A DNA stretch of 64,000 bases from Simmondsia chinensis (taxonomy: Eukaryota > Streptophyta > Magnoliopsida > Caryophyllales > Simmondsiaceae), in assembly GCA_018398585.1 (NCBI GenBank), contig JAGTTD010000002.1:36386186-36450185 (forward strand). The letters run 5' to 3'. Under the pieces are notes generated by a model that worked only from the letters and a program-made list of their open reading frames with translations, made no database searches and was not told the origin of the DNA. Both the position numbers and the translations under genes were made by a program. This document shows positions 1 to 11,726 of the stretch, one piece after another (position 1 is the stretch's first letter; each line of letters opens with the position of its first letter).

Positions 1-647
1 ATGTCGCTTCTTGTTTGTAGTTTTGGTTTTTAGAAATTTAAAAATTAAGTTTAAAAAATGATTCATTTTGTTTTTCTGTTTCTTCGTATTGTTTTTAGTT
101 GTTCTAGACTTCGAGTGAAGATTGAAAAAAGGAAATAGAAAACGAGAAAAAAATCAATTTTTTAAACGTAGCTTTTCATTTCTAAAAATCTAAGAACCTA
201 TTTGGCTTCATTTTTTGTTTGCAATTTTTATATCTTTTCGAAACTAGAAGTTATATTTTGTCAATGATTTTTGATTTTTGGTTTCTTATGTTCAATTTTT
301 TCCTAGTTCAAGTAAAAAGTAAAATAATAAAAAAAGAAAACAAAAACCAAATAAAATTGTTTTAAACTTTGTTTTTAGTTTCAAAAAAATATAAACAAAA
401 GAGAATGTGGAACTAAGTTGCTTAAAAAAAAAAAAAAAAGCAGAAGACCTAAATTAAGATAAAAGTTTGAAAGTAGTTTTATGTTTATAGTACAATATTG
501 TAGATGTTTCTGCTAAAATAAAGTTCAATGTTAAACAAAAAGAATTTCTTCTTATTTATTTTCTCCTACTTAAGGGGAAAACAAGGAATGACAATAAATT
601 TAGGGGGGTTATTATCAGAATAATGATGGAATTTACAATAAATAGTT
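1..647. other. AT-rich spacer, no gene seen
   Basis: This stretch holds only AT-rich sequence with poly(A) and poly(T) runs. No open frame of useful length, RNA gene or recognisable transposon end was seen. Confidence 0.6.
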
Positions 648-1042
648 ATTTACGTCAAAGGCTGTTATATTTTGCTTATTATGTTAATTTGGTTTCTGTA
701 CTTTTACTTGTATCAATTTAGTCGTCGAAGAATTCGAAATGTGTTAATTTTGTCATTTGATCAAATTTAAGTTAAGTTAATGACGTAATTTTGAACGGTA
801 AAATTATATTAGATGAAAATAATTTATTATAAATTTATCTGTTTATTTAATTTAACATAATTCGTGCTCGAACTATTAAAAATTTTATTAAAAACTTAAC
901 TTAAATTTGTCTTTACGTATTAAAATTGGTACATTTTGATTTGTATAGAGGCTAAATTAGTATAATTAAAAGTACAAGGATTAAATTGATATAATGGATA
1001 AAGTATAAGAATTTTTAGCATAAATAACCCTATAATAAATGA
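648..1042. repeat. Foldback (MITE-like) inverted repeat
   Basis: The left arm (about 650-790) and the reverse complement of the right arm (about 890-1040) share the order TTATTTA, TTATATTTT, ATCAATTTA and AAATTTAAGTTAAGTT with many substitutions. No coding capacity is present. This is an old non-autonomous foldback element or long-TIR MITE; the superfamily is not determined and no clear target duplication was found. Confidence 0.45.
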
Positions 1043-3120
1043 GAGCCACAAAATTATGTTAAAAAATAATAATTTTAATTTAATAATAAAAATTTTGTAA
1101 TGATAATAGGATTACTCTAAAATAGGGTGTGGTTAGCCAAGCTTGATGGGTTCAAGGCTCGAAACTGCTTTTTACCAGAATGACCGTAGTTGTGTTTGGT
1201 TGGACAAAGCGCTTCCTTTTGCCTTTGCATCTTTTCCTTCATTTGGGCATGTCCATTTTCATTCTCTTTCTATGTACCATATCCGTTTATTTGGTTAAGC
1301 TGTGAAAATACTGTTATTTTTTAGAATTACTTTTTGTACGAATATTTTTGTAGAAAGTACTTTTGATAGAGGATTTTGGTTTGAGAAGTTTTTAGTTTTT
1401 GTTTTCGTTTTACTTCAAAGGTCAAGTACTACTTACTTGCTCTTTGTTTAAAAGCAGAAAAATCGTTTCTGCTTCTACTTAAAAGCAATTTTTTTTCTCA
1501 TTGAACACCTTAAGGGCCGATGCTGATATTTTTGGGGTTCCAACCAAAATGTTCAAATGAAGCCTTTCAAATACAATATTTTATAGTAATTTTGATCACC
1601 AAATTTAGTAATATTGACAGCTGATATTTAAAAATTACGAATGCAAAAAATTGGGGGCCTTTAGCGTTTGCTTGGGTCGCTTGAAGTTATGTCTAGCCCT
1701 GAACGCCTTCGGATCCTTGAAAAAATGCTTTTTCTAGAGAAAATAAGTTTGGGCAATCAAACCCTTGTCCTATGATTTTTGGTATCCTAGAGTACTCTAC
1801 ACGATGGTCTAGTATTTTAGATTTATTTATAACGATAGAAAGGACAAGTATATAAGTCTAGTGAATTTTTCAGATGATTTTAACTCATCTAGGATGGAAT
1901 TTACTTAGATGACCAGGTTGATTCCAAGATGTTAGGGAATCAAAAAAAGTTTAATTGGTGAGCTCATTTTTGGTAATTGAGTTGTTGAGGCGAAACTAAT
2001 ATTAAGGTGCTGTGTATTGTGTACATACATATACATTCCTAATATATCAGGATATATCGTTGCTTCTTCGCTGATGAGTGGAGATATGCAGTAGAACTGA
2101 TGTAGCCCAGATTTGACACGCGGATTTGGGATGGAAGAACAAATTGATAATATAACTAATTTCGAAATCGACTCTTATTAAACTAGGGGGTTCCAAGCAA
2201 TCGCTTCCGTTTTCTATTTTGATGGGGCCCTACTTGGGTCTTACCAAACCATACAGTTGTTAATTGATTGGAGTTATGTCCAATACTTGAATGCAGTATG
2301 TTAAATATTTTAAAGCAAATAAATTTGGTATGGTTTGGATATATTCTCCTTGCATATATATGGTGACACCAGTGGCAGCGCTAGGATCCGAAACTAGTAG
2401 AATCGGTTATAATGGGAATTATTATTTTTTTATAAAATATGACATTTGCCTCTCATATTACTAGTAACTCTATAACAAAATTAAATACATTTTAGTATTT
2501 TTGTGTGAGTAATTTCCACTCTCACTTATATGTGGCTCTGTCACTGGGTCACACTAAATGCTCGAACAAATTTTCAGATAAGTAGTGGGAAATGCACGCC
2601 TTTTTTTTGTTTTAAAATAAGGGGAGTGAATTGTCGAGGAAATATATAATGTCTTTTCGAAGAATAAAAAAAGAGAAAAGATAGTATAAAAAGTCAACTT
2701 CCAAAGGTTAGTTGTGCTACATTAATCAAAGTTGACCTTGAGAAATGCATTTATGTTATAGCAATTTTATTTTTAGAAGAAAGAAAAGTACTAGAAATCC
2801 TTTCTGACAAAGAGTTCATTTAATTTATATTTTTGGAGAAGAATGTTTTGCATTTTGTTCTAACGGAAACGAAAACTAAAATTACAAATCTAAAAACAAC
2901 AAAATTTATTTAAAATTTTGATTTTTAATTTCTTAAATATTAAATGTTTAATTAATTTTTATTTTTAACAATTAAACTCTAATAGAAAACGATGTTAAAC
3001 AGGCTTTATTGTAAAATGAAAAATGGGGATGGAATGACATTTATGAACGCATGGCTTCATTTAATAAGGAGTAAATGCATGCCATTATAGTCATTTTATT
3101 TCTGCAGTTTTGCTTCTTTT
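1043..3120. other. Spacer, no gene recognised
   Basis: This is mixed AT-rich noncoding DNA. No open frame, tRNA or rRNA and no clear TE terminus was identified. Confidence 0.5.
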
Positions 3121-3160
3121 TTTTAATTTTAATTTTAATTTTAATTTTAATTTTAATTTT
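3121..3160 (+). repeat. TTTTAA hexamer microsatellite
   Basis: The hexamer TTTTAA is repeated about six times in tandem, preceded by a T run. It is a simple-sequence repeat. Confidence 0.85.
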
Positions 3161-3221
3161 GATTTTTATGAGAATATTAAGGGCGGAAATTGATTGTTCC
3201 TGTCATTGCAAGGAGTCTTAG

Positions 3222-3800
3222 TAGGGGTCTATTTAAGTTGAGTGAAGTATTTCAGTACTCGTCTTAAATTTGATTAATTTTACAGGTATTCGGATTCGAG
3301 TCAAGTGTTAAATTGTGTTCGAACTCTTACTCAATAAACTATTCGAGTACTCGACTTGATTTGAGTACTCATTTATTACGTATATTAAGGATCAATATAT
3401 TCACTCCGTTGTCATGTTAATCCTTATACTTGACCTTTATTTAAATTCAACTCGGTTATGAAAGGATTGCTTAAGTTATATTTTAGCGAAAAAGACTATA
3501 GATCACTGATAATTAAGTACCCAATTCCTCTTTAATTAATACAAACTATATTGAGTACATGCAATTATCAAGTGCAACTTGGGTACACCAAACAAAACCA
3601 TATATCAAATCGAGTATTGAGTCGAGTACCGAATCGAGTATCGAGTTGAGTATTGAACTATTGGACTCGTACTTGTTTATTAATCAAGTATGTTTTGATA
3701 CTCGAATTCGAGCTCGAACTTGGTTAATTTAAGTTCGAGCAGAGCTTTTTTCTAGTTACTCGCAAGCTACTCAGGAGCGGCTTGAATCATTTACACCCCA
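3222..3800. mobile_element. hAT-like MITE
   Basis: The left end reads TAGGGGTCTATTTAAGTTGAG. The right end, reverse-complemented, reads TGGGGTGTAAATGATTCAAGCC. Together these are an imperfect TIR of the AGGGGTG type common in plant hAT MITEs. The interior is rich in CGAGTA/TACTCG repeats and non-coding. A target duplication can only be guessed (AGTCTTAG versus AGTCGTGA). Confidence 0.5.
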
Positions 3801-3899
3801 AGTCGTGAGACCAAGATTCTAATCTTTTTTTTGAATTAACTGTTTAAAAGAAAAGCAATATTAATAAAATAATTAATTTTAATGGTATTTTATAATGAG

Positions 3900-4500
3900 A
3901 TTTGATTAAATTATTGAACCCGAAACTGAAATGATCAAATTTACAATTAACCCGACCCGTTCTTTGCCAGACCTGAAAATAACCCGATACCAATTTGACC
4001 TGACCCGATCCGATCCAAACTTGACCTGAATCAACCCAATCCAAACTGACCTGAACTTGAATACAACTCGACTTGAAAGCTAAATTTACCCAAAGTTTTT
4101 AAATTCAATGAGAATTGTTAGTTGTCAGAAGTATAATAGAACTTCATAACATATTATTGAATACCTATATTAATGATATAATAAATATATTAGTTAAATA
4201 TAAATTATTTGGTATAATTTAAACTTTTATAACTGGTTCATAATATCAAGGTACTAAATAGCAGGATTATGAAGACCTAAAACCTCTATAACTTGACCCA
4301 AGACTGACCTGAACCCAAGACTGTTCAAAATTAAAATGACCCGAACCCGAAATAACTTGATCCAGACCAAACTCGACCCAAGTCCAGGTAAAACCCAAAA
4401 GTGACCTGAGCCTGAATGGGTTGACCCGAACCCAACCCAACCCGAGTTTATTATAAACCCAAAATGACCCAAATCCGAATGGGTTCACCCAAACCTAATA
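3900..4500. repeat. Degenerate ACCCGA-rich repeat
   Basis: Motifs such as ACCCGACCC, ACCTGAACC and ACCCAACCC recur every 10-25 bases at both ends of this block, with a plain AT-rich middle. The short open frames here come from this repetition and are not genes. It may be another MITE, but no clean TIR or target duplication was seen. Confidence 0.4.
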
Positions 4501-4550
4501 TGTACTTGGACAAATTTTGGAGTTTTTTTTTCATTGAAGACTACCTTTGG

Positions 4551-4943
4551 CACGGTTTTTAAAAACCAACAAATTTTTTTAATTTTCAATTTAAGTGTAA
4601 TTTTTTTTAGAATTTTTTAATATCAAACTTTAATGCGACGCTATCAACATTAGTTAATTTTTATTAACATAGAATTTTAAAAAAATTAAATAAAAAGTAG
4701 AATTTAAATTTAAATAGTTTTAAAATAAAACATTTTGAAATTATTTTAAATATCTAAAATGTTTGTAAATATTTAAAAAATATTTTATATATTTTCTAAA
4801 ATATATATTTTTTAAAATGTCATATAAGCAAAAAAATAACAGATATTAACATCGTTATTTTAAGGTATAATATTGAAATTTTTTTAAAAATTTAGGTATA
4901 ACCCTGAAAAGTTAGAAATTTAGTTGGTTTTTAAAATTGTACA
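4551..4943. repeat. AT-rich inverted-repeat element
   Basis: The left arm contains TTTTTAAAAACCAACAAATTT. The right arm, reverse-complemented, contains ATTTTAAAAACCAACTAAATTT. Between them is AT-rich DNA. The structure suggests a MITE; the superfamily is not determined. Confidence 0.4.
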
Positions 4944-4957
4944 TTATGAGTAAAAAG

Positions 4958-5486
4958 TAAGGGTGGCAAATGTGTTGTGTCGTGTCATGTTCGTATTCAT
5001 GTTATGCAAGGGGTTTTAAGAATCAGGTCAACCCGATCCCGATCTGTTTATTAAACGGGTTAGGAACTCTCAACCCTTACCCAACCCAATTATTAAATGG
5101 GTAACCTGCGGGTTACCCATTTAATTATATCGGTGACTTTTTTTATTTTAAATGCTAATTTTTTAACTTAGAAACATGTTAATAATCTACTTCATAGTTG
5201 ATAATAATAATAAATACTTGTCATATTTATAACTATTAAAATAAACTAGCAAATTAATATTGCTTATATAGTTCAAATTATCTTAACTCAAAAAATATAT
5301 ATATAATAACAATAATGTATTACATAAATTTCTAACATAACTACATAAACGGATCAATTGTGTCGAAAACGGGTTACACAGGTCAAATCCAAATACAATC
5401 CAATTACCTAAAGGGCTAAAAGGGTCAACCCAAATTTAATCCGACTTCAAAATCCCTGACCAAAACCCACTATCTTTGTGCCATGG
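4958..5486. mobile_element. hAT-like MITE (GGGTGGCAAA type)
   Basis: The left end GGGTGGCAAATGTGTTG and the internal blocks (AACGGGTTAGGAACTCTCAACCC, GTAACCTGCGGGTTACCCAT) are matched in reverse orientation by the element at 39,419-39,897. They are two copies of one family in opposite orientation. The right end (TTTGTGCCATGG) has decayed. Confidence 0.5.
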
Positions 5487-5762
5487 TAAAAGGATCCTAA
5501 ATTTTAACTGGGAGCGGCAGTGTGTCCCTAAGAGATTGGGACTATTTACAATCATTTTTGAGAAAATGATAAATCAGATTTCTAAAATAATATTTGTTTT
5601 GATTTATAGTTTTCAGCTTTCATAGGGGCACATTGGTATAGTTTTTTATCTGTTTTTTTTTTTTTTTTTTTTTTTTAAGAAATTAAAATCATATTTTAGA
5701 AATATTATGTCTTGTTTAGAATTTTTTTTAGTTTTAATTTTTTCTACTTTAAATTGAAGACA
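5487..5762. other. Spacer with poly(T) run
   Basis: This is non-coding DNA including a long T run near 5,653-5,676. No gene was seen. Confidence 0.5.
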
Positions 5763-5767
5763 TACCA
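5763..5767. repeat. TSD (TACCA), left
   Basis: TACCA precedes the 5' LTR and is repeated exactly at 9,296-9,300 after the 3' LTR. It is the 5-bp target duplication expected for an LTR retrotransposon and fixes both element ends. Confidence 0.9.
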
Positions 5768-6249
5768 TGATGCAGCTCGCCTTTTCATAGTTGGTGGGAT
5801 TCTTGGCGGATCCACCTTGACGAGATGCGCAAGTTGGCAAAAAGGGAGGCGAAGCGGCACGAAGTTGGGCGTTGATGGAGTTTTGCTTTAATTGGGAAAG
5901 CTTAGTATTAGATGAGCAAATTTTTAATATTTATTTTTGTTTTTATCTCTTCATCTCTAGTCTTTTATTTTAGTGAGAGCACATAGATGGCAATATCAGC
6001 GGTTGATCTCTAGATTAGGACTTCTAGTCTAATTAGAAAAGCTCCCCTTTTTAAAGGGAGGGTTAGCTAGGGTTTATTCATTATTATTTTCAGAATTTTC
6101 TCTCTATTTTTGTGTTTTCTCTTGTTCTCGAGTTGTGAGAGCTAAGGTTAAACTTTTTTCCCTTGTTCTTCATTATTTTCATAATAAGAGATTAAGGGAA
6201 GGCTGTTAAACCTTCCCATTCCCAAATTTTTCACTTATGCGCTGCATCA
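5768..6249 (+). repeat. 5' LTR of Gypsy element 1
   Basis: This 482-bp LTR begins TGATGCA and ends TGCATCA, a 7-bp terminal inverted repeat. It resembles the copy at 8,805-9,295 along its length, apart from a differing first stretch of about 20 bases. Confidence 0.88.
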
Positions 6250-6250
6250 G

Positions 6251-6263
6251 TTTGTATCAGAGC
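6251..6263 (+). other. Primer-binding site (tRNA-iMet)
   Basis: TTTGTATCAGAGC directly follows the 5' LTR. It matches the initiator-methionine tRNA primer site TGGTATCAGAGC with one mismatch. Confidence 0.8.
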
Positions 6264-6559
6264 TCAGAACGACTTCCAAGATGGCCTGTGGGCGACAGAG
6301 ATATACCCCCGTTGGAGACGTATATGAGCAAGACTTTCAACGGCGGACCAAGAGGAGGTTCGAAAATATGAAAGAGAGTTCCGGTGTATCGAACAGTGCT
6401 TGATACAATTGGGTGCAAAACCCAATCAAGCAACCGGGGATTTACCTCAAAATCCACTGGTAAGGGGCGGAGAGGATGAGACGAACGAAAGCTTCCACAA
6501 CCCGTTTCTGGAAGTGGAGTTATCGGATTGGCGTATGAGGAGGGTTTAGCCTAACACCG

Positions 6560-7970
6560 GGAACACCGATGTGGAAGATTGAAGGTGGAAGTTCAGTCTC
6601 CGGATTGAGATTCTGGAGTTCAATGGAGGAGGTCACCCAGAGGACTCTGGGCTTGGCTTGTTCAGGTGGAGGAAGTCCGTGAGTTCAAGGAGGTTCCGAA
6701 GAGGAAGCCGGTGCCATTGGTTGCTACCTAGTTACGGGGTGGGGCCTCCGCCTGGTGGCAACAGCTGAAGTACAAGCGGCTTCATCACGGGAAGGCAAAG
6801 ATAGAGACATGGCAGAAGATGAAGAAACATATGAGAGGTGCCTTCCTGTCTCACAATCACACCAAGATGATATATTGGCGTTTACAAAGCTTGCGTCAGG
6901 GTTCCAGGACCGTGGAGGAATAAACGGCGGAATTTTATTCCGTAGTCACCAGGAATGACCTGGCGGAGGATGTTGGAGGGTTGAAGGAGTCAATACAAGA
7001 GGTGTTGGACATGTTCGACAACTTTTCGGTCTCAGAAGCGAGTCAGAGTGCAACAAATGTCGAGAAGCAACAGAGGCTTCGTCAAGTTGGCAGTACTGGG
7101 AGCACCCAAGGTATTGGGCGTGACAGATATGACTACCAATCAACTCAGATATGCAAGAGAAGCCTGTTGCCGCCAACCTTGGAAGGGAATTGGCGAATAG
7201 CTCAAGAACATGTTGTTTCAAGTGTGGAGAGATGGGACACCGTGCCGCTGAGTGTCGGAAGAGTCACAAACTGGTCAAGGGATTGTACATCGAAGGTCTC
7301 CAAGCCGAAGATGGCATGGTAGTTGAGGAAGAGGCTAACGACAAGTTGGCGCCACAAGGCAATGAAGTAGTTGCAGGCGTCGAGGACCGTCTACTTATGG
7401 TGAGGCGAGTCTGCTTTGCGCCAAAGGAAGAAAAGGGAGACAATTGGCTGAGGAGTAACATCTTCCACACGATGTGCACCATTGGTGAGAGGGTATGCCG
7501 CCTAGTGGTTGACTCAAGAAGTTGTGAGAATGTAATCTCCGAAAAAGCTGTTCAAAAGCTTGACGGAGGATCATCCGAACCCAAATAAGTTGTCTCGGTT
7601 CAAGAAAAGAAACCAAGTAACCATCTCTAAACTATGTTTGGTTAACTTTTCCAACGGGTTGAAGTATCAGGACAAAGTATGGTGTGATGTGGAATTCATG
7701 GATGCGTGTCATCTGCTATTGGGGCGACCATGGCAATTAGATAGAGGCACCATCCATGACGGATGACAAAACACCTGGAGCTTCGTGTTTGAGGGAACAA
7801 GGATAGTCTTGTTGCCTAAAAAGGATGAAGCCCCACGATCGGAGAAAATCGTGGATCCTAAGTCCCCGTTTAGAGCCTTGCTCACCAAAGATGTTAGTAG
7901 GAGCAAGGAAGCAGTTGTGCTGATAGAAGGAAGACGCCAAGCAGAACAGGTTGAAGAGCTGGAATAGGTA
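6560..7970 (+). pseudogene. Gag-protease remnant of Gypsy element 1
   Basis: Pieces of a retrotransposon gag domain (about 6,560-7,140) are followed by an intact CCHC zinc knuckle, CFKCGEMGHRAAEC (about 7,212-7,255). Then comes a retropepsin-like region with RVCRLVVDSRSCENV, where the usual D-S-G is D-S-R. A downstream block reads WCDVEFMDACHLLLGRPW (about 7,680-7,735), then FEGTRIVLLPKKDEAP. These pieces lie in several frames, so the ORF is broken. Gag would package the RNA; the protease would cut the polyprotein. The altered glycine suggests an inactive protease. Confidence 0.75.
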
Positions 7971-8800
7971 TCGGGTGCTGTATTGACGATAGGGAAAAGT
8001 CCGCAGTGGAAGGGTCAAACATCAGGAGTAGAGTTACCGGGTAGGCTCCATCACCGAGTGAGCCTTGCGAAGCTTCAAGATTCCAGGCTTCAAGGGTTCA
8101 TGGAGCTTTTGTCACCTAAGAAGGACGAGACATGGTGGGAGGATGTTGGCCGCAGGTCAGTCAATGGGGTCACCGTATATCGTGGGCCTTCCACATCATT
8201 GGCGGATGTTTTGACAAAGGTGGCGAGAAGAATGTGGGGTATCTTAATCCGATGTTTTATTGCCAAGCACTTTTGGAGTTGAGAGCAGAAATTGTGTCAC
8301 ACCAAGTTGGCTTTTGAAAGCTCGATGAATTGCAGCACAAGGTATCCACTGCTTAGAATTGACAACGGTGTTGTTTATTAGTCACTAGTACACGTTGGGC
8401 CAATGTCACATCTTATTTGTCCACATGAGAGGACGCGAGACTTCATCTCCAAACGGCAGGAAACACTTGTGCATACTCAAGGATCATTCCTTGAAGTTTA
8501 CCCCAAGCGCAAGAAGGTGCAACTAAGGATTTCTGGAATGTTCCGCATATTGGCGGGAATGGTTGGGACCAATTTGTGGGCAAATTCTCTTCAGCTCGGG
8601 AAGGATGATGCACTCTACACCTTGGTGGGACAAAACACAATCCGCATCTGGGCAAAGTGGGTTAATAATCCACATCTGGGGTAAGCTTTGTGAGATGGAT
8701 CTTGGCGAGATTAGAAGCTTGCGAGAGGCAATGCAGCTTGGTAAGAATAGCCCAAAGGGTCCATTGATGAATTCGAGGCCCAATACTCTCCAGGCCGGAG
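7970..8800 (+). other. Unidentified internal filler of element 1
   Basis: This segment lies where RT, RNase H and integrase would be in an autonomous relative. Frames such as 7,983-8,282 and 8,563-8,874 show no RT (FDD), RNase H or integrase motif. No match to the other two Gypsy copies was seen. It ends in NSRPNTLQAGEDD, like polyprotein ends of this family. It may be captured or rearranged sequence. Confidence 0.55.
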
Positions 8801-8804
8801 AGGA

Positions 8805-9295
8805 TGATGGAGTCCACCTTTTCACAGTTGGCAGGATTCTTGGTAGATCCACCTTGACAAGATGCGCGAGTTAGCGAGAAAGGAGGCGACGTGGCAGGAA
8901 GTTGGGCGTTGATGGAGTTTTGCTTTAATTGGGAAAGCTTAGCATTAGATGAGTAAATTTATAATATTTATCTTTGTGTTTTATCTTTTTATCTCTAGTC
9001 TTTATACTAGGGAGATCACACGGTTTGCAATCTCATCCATTGGTCTCTAGATTAGGAATTCTTGTCTAATTAGGAAAGTTCCTCTATTTAAAGGGAGGGC
9101 TAGCTAGGGTTTTATTCATTCATTTTTTATTTTTAAAATTTTTTTCTCTATTTTAGTGTTTTCTCTTGTTCTCGTGTTGTGAGAGTTAAGAATAAACTTT
9201 TTCCCCTTGTTCTTTATTATTTTTGTAATAAGAAATTAAGGGAAGGACGTTAAACTTTTTCCTATTCCCAAATTTTTCACTTACGCGTTGCATCA
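8805..9295 (+). repeat. 3' LTR of Gypsy element 1
   Basis: This 491-bp LTR begins TGATGG and ends TGCATCA, and is preceded by the purine tract GGAGAGGA. It is followed by the TACCA target duplication at 9,296-9,300. Confidence 0.88.
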
Positions 9296-9379
9296 TACCA
9301 AGCATCTCGTAAGCAACTTAAAAAAGGGAAAAAAAAAAAAAAGAAATCAAAAGTGAGAAATGGTTGGTTTTGATACTTT

Positions 9380-9713
9380 GGCCTTGTTTAGTTAACACAA
9401 GATTTGAATTCAAGTAGATCCCAAAAAAATTGAATTCATGTCTCAACTTTTCAGGAGATAGGTAGAAAGTGTTTGGTTTGTTAGAATGAGAAATAGAATT
9501 TCTTAAGAAAGGCCAGGTAAAAATAAAACAATTATAACTTACCTGAAAAAATTGGTAATTTACAACCTAATTTCTAAAGGAATTCAAATTTTATAAAATA
9601 ATTTTTACTTTTCAGATTCTGCTATTTTCCTCATGTAACCAAACAAGAGAGCATATGTCTCTTTCTTATAAATTTTAATTTCCTACTTTATTTCCTGGTG
9701 ACCAAACAAGGCC
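9380..9713. mobile_element. MITE, GGCCTTGTTTRGTT termini
   Basis: The left end GGCCTTGTTTAGTTAAC pairs with the right end, which reads GGCCTTGTTTGGTCACC when reverse-complemented. The interior is about 300 bp, AT-rich and non-coding. Flanking TTT and TCT are a weak 3-bp duplication, so a Tourist/Harbinger type is possible but not shown. Confidence 0.6.
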
Positions 9714-10505
9714 TCTGTTTTCTGTTCATAAAACTAGCAAATAGGTCCTTGATTCTTATGTAACATTAATATTTCTTTTTGAAAGTTTTGATGAAAACCT
9801 CAACTACCTTCCATGAACAAGGCAAAAAGGAAGTTGAATTTACTAGGAGAACTAAATTCTCATTGTGAAGTTATTATCCTAATTATAGATTTGGGATTGC
9901 AAGAATAGAAGGCGAAATCATGTACAAATATAGTCCAATTTGTTGCTCGTATAGAGAAGCCAAGACACTAGTCAAAATGGCCAAATGGCTGAAAACATCG
10001 AGCTAATGAATCAGCCAAGACTAACTAATTCGATCTAATTTTTTTTCTTCATCATTTAAACCCCTCAGCAAGCTAGGGAACAAATGTTTCTTGCTCCAAG
10101 CTTAACAAGCAAGCCTTTAAACTTAGCTCCATTCATAGGTTCGGCAAACATGTCTACAGGATAGTATCCTGAGCTTGTATGCATAACTTTGGCAACTCCT
10201 TTCGCTTCGTATATCTAGCTCTATGTGCCTTTTCTCTCATGGAAGGCTTGATTTTCTACTATGTAAGTCGTTGATTTGTTGACACAACAAGAAAATAGTC
10301 TGGAAATGATTACACCAAGATCATTTACTAAATGCGAACCCCAAATAACTTCACACATTGCATCTAACAAGCTTTTGTACTCTGCTTTCGCTAATGATCT
10401 TAAGATTACTCCTTGGTTCTTCGCTCTCCAAGACACCATGGAATCTCTAAGAAAGGTTCAAAAGCCTATGATCGACCTTCTGGTGTCCACACATTTTGCC
10501 CAATT

Positions 10506-10518
10506 TGTATCCGCAAAG
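10506..10518. repeat. TSD of SINE (13 bp), left
   Basis: TGTATCCGCAAAG is repeated exactly at 10,760-10,772. It flanks the SINE at 10,519-10,759 and fixes its ends. Confidence 0.9.
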
Positions 10519-10759
10519 CAACAACAACAACAACAGTAGTAAACCCAGTGCCTCAAGGGCTCCCGCATAAGCGTACCCCTTCAGAGTGTAATTCTGCTGA
10601 GAGGCTGTTTCCGAGGACCCCCAACCTTATAGGGTTGACTACACGAGGACTTCCCGGGAGGTCACCCATACTGGTACTGCTTTCGCCCAAGCATGCTTAA
10701 CTTCAGAGTTGAAACGTGAACCAGTTGCATTGGTGCGTAGTAAATGAACCTTTATAGGC
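10519..10759 (-). mobile_element. 5S-rRNA-headed SINE (copy 1)
   Basis: On the minus strand a 5S rRNA-like head is followed by the LINE-type tail and TTG repeats. The head includes GAAGTTAAGCATGCTTGGGC and ATGGGTGACCTCCCGGGAAG. The tail includes GGGGGTCCTCGGAAACAGCC and GGCACTGGGTTT. The 5S A box and C box, an internal Pol III type 1 promoter, are recognisable. The perfect 13-bp duplication shows retroposition into the Copia remnant. Confidence 0.88.
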
Positions 10760-11726
10760 TGTATCCGCAAAGAGTTTTAATTGTAATGAAGATTCGGTAG
10801 AATAGAACAACCCATGCCTAGTTACACCCTTAAGGTATCTTAGCACCCATATTGTTGCTTCCATATGCAAGGTTCTGGGTTCAACAACAAACTGACTTAA
10901 GAGTGTGCACAACAAAGGACAGATCTAGCCCAAAATGGTGAAATACAACAACTTTCCAACAATTCTTCCATAGAGGATCTTCAAGCAACTCTCCTTCTAT
11001 CTTGTTCAATCTGCATAAAGGATCCATGGGAGTACAACAAGGCTTCGAGGCCAACATTCTTGCATTTTCAAGAAATTTAGAGCATATTATCTTTGACAAA
11101 TATTGTATACAAGAAGCATTCCTCGATACCTTAAGTTGAAAAAATTACTTAAGTTTTCCTAAATCCTTAACCTTAACTCATTGTATCGGTCATTTTGTGT
11201 AGTCTTTGGATCGTATCAATATCATTTCTAGCAAAAGTTTTATCATCAACATAGATCAAAATTTCTCTAAAAGACTTATCAGACTTGTTGGTAAACAAAG
11301 AACAATCTGATTTTGATTACACAAAACAAAAATGAATTAACGCTCTTGAGAATATTGCAAATCATTGTCTACTCTTGTTTCAAACTATATAAACTTTTAT
11401 TTAGTTTACAAAAAATATGAGAAAACTCCACTGAACCAAAAATCCTGAGGCAATCCCATGTTCACTTATTCATTCAAATCCCTATGGAGAAAAACATTGT
11501 TCATATTCATTTGCCAAGGTGCCAATTCAAACTTGAAGCTAAGGCAAATAACTTTATTGATGTCAACTTCACAACCGGTGAGAAAATATCTGTAATGTCT
11601 ATTCCATGTTGTGTTAATCCCTTAGCAACTAAATCTCGCTTTGTACGTACCTTTCTATAGTACCATCATATTTGAATTTAATAACTCTATAAACTCACTT
11701 ACATCCTATGACTCATTTGTTAAGAG

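Larger units (their letters stand above)
5768..9295 (+). mobile_element. Gypsy-type LTR element 1, gag-protease only (TR-GAG-like)
   Basis: This is a complete LTR retrotransposon of 3,528 bp with TGATGCA...TGCATCA LTR ends, a tRNA-iMet primer site just after the 5' LTR, a GGAGAGGA purine tract before the 3' LTR and a TACCA target duplication. The interior encodes gag with a zinc knuckle and a protease-like region. It then runs into about 800 bp that match neither RT, RNase H nor integrase. It therefore lacks the pol enzymes and would depend on a relative such as the element at 12,545-17,678. Frameshifts break the coding region. Confidence 0.9.
10221..11330 (-). pseudogene. Copia RT-RNase H remnant
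   Basis: Read on the minus strand, the order is: an RT core with an intact YVDD box (about 11,238-11,258, in ILIYVDDK); a connection segment with SKPCCTPMDP and EGELLEDP (about 11,050-10,950); IWVLRYLKGV (about 10,840); then the RNase H piece VSWRAKNQGVILRSLAKAEY (about 10,436-10,375). These are hallmark Copia pol blocks. The frame is split by stops, frameshifts and a SINE at 10,519-10,759. Confidence 0.75.
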
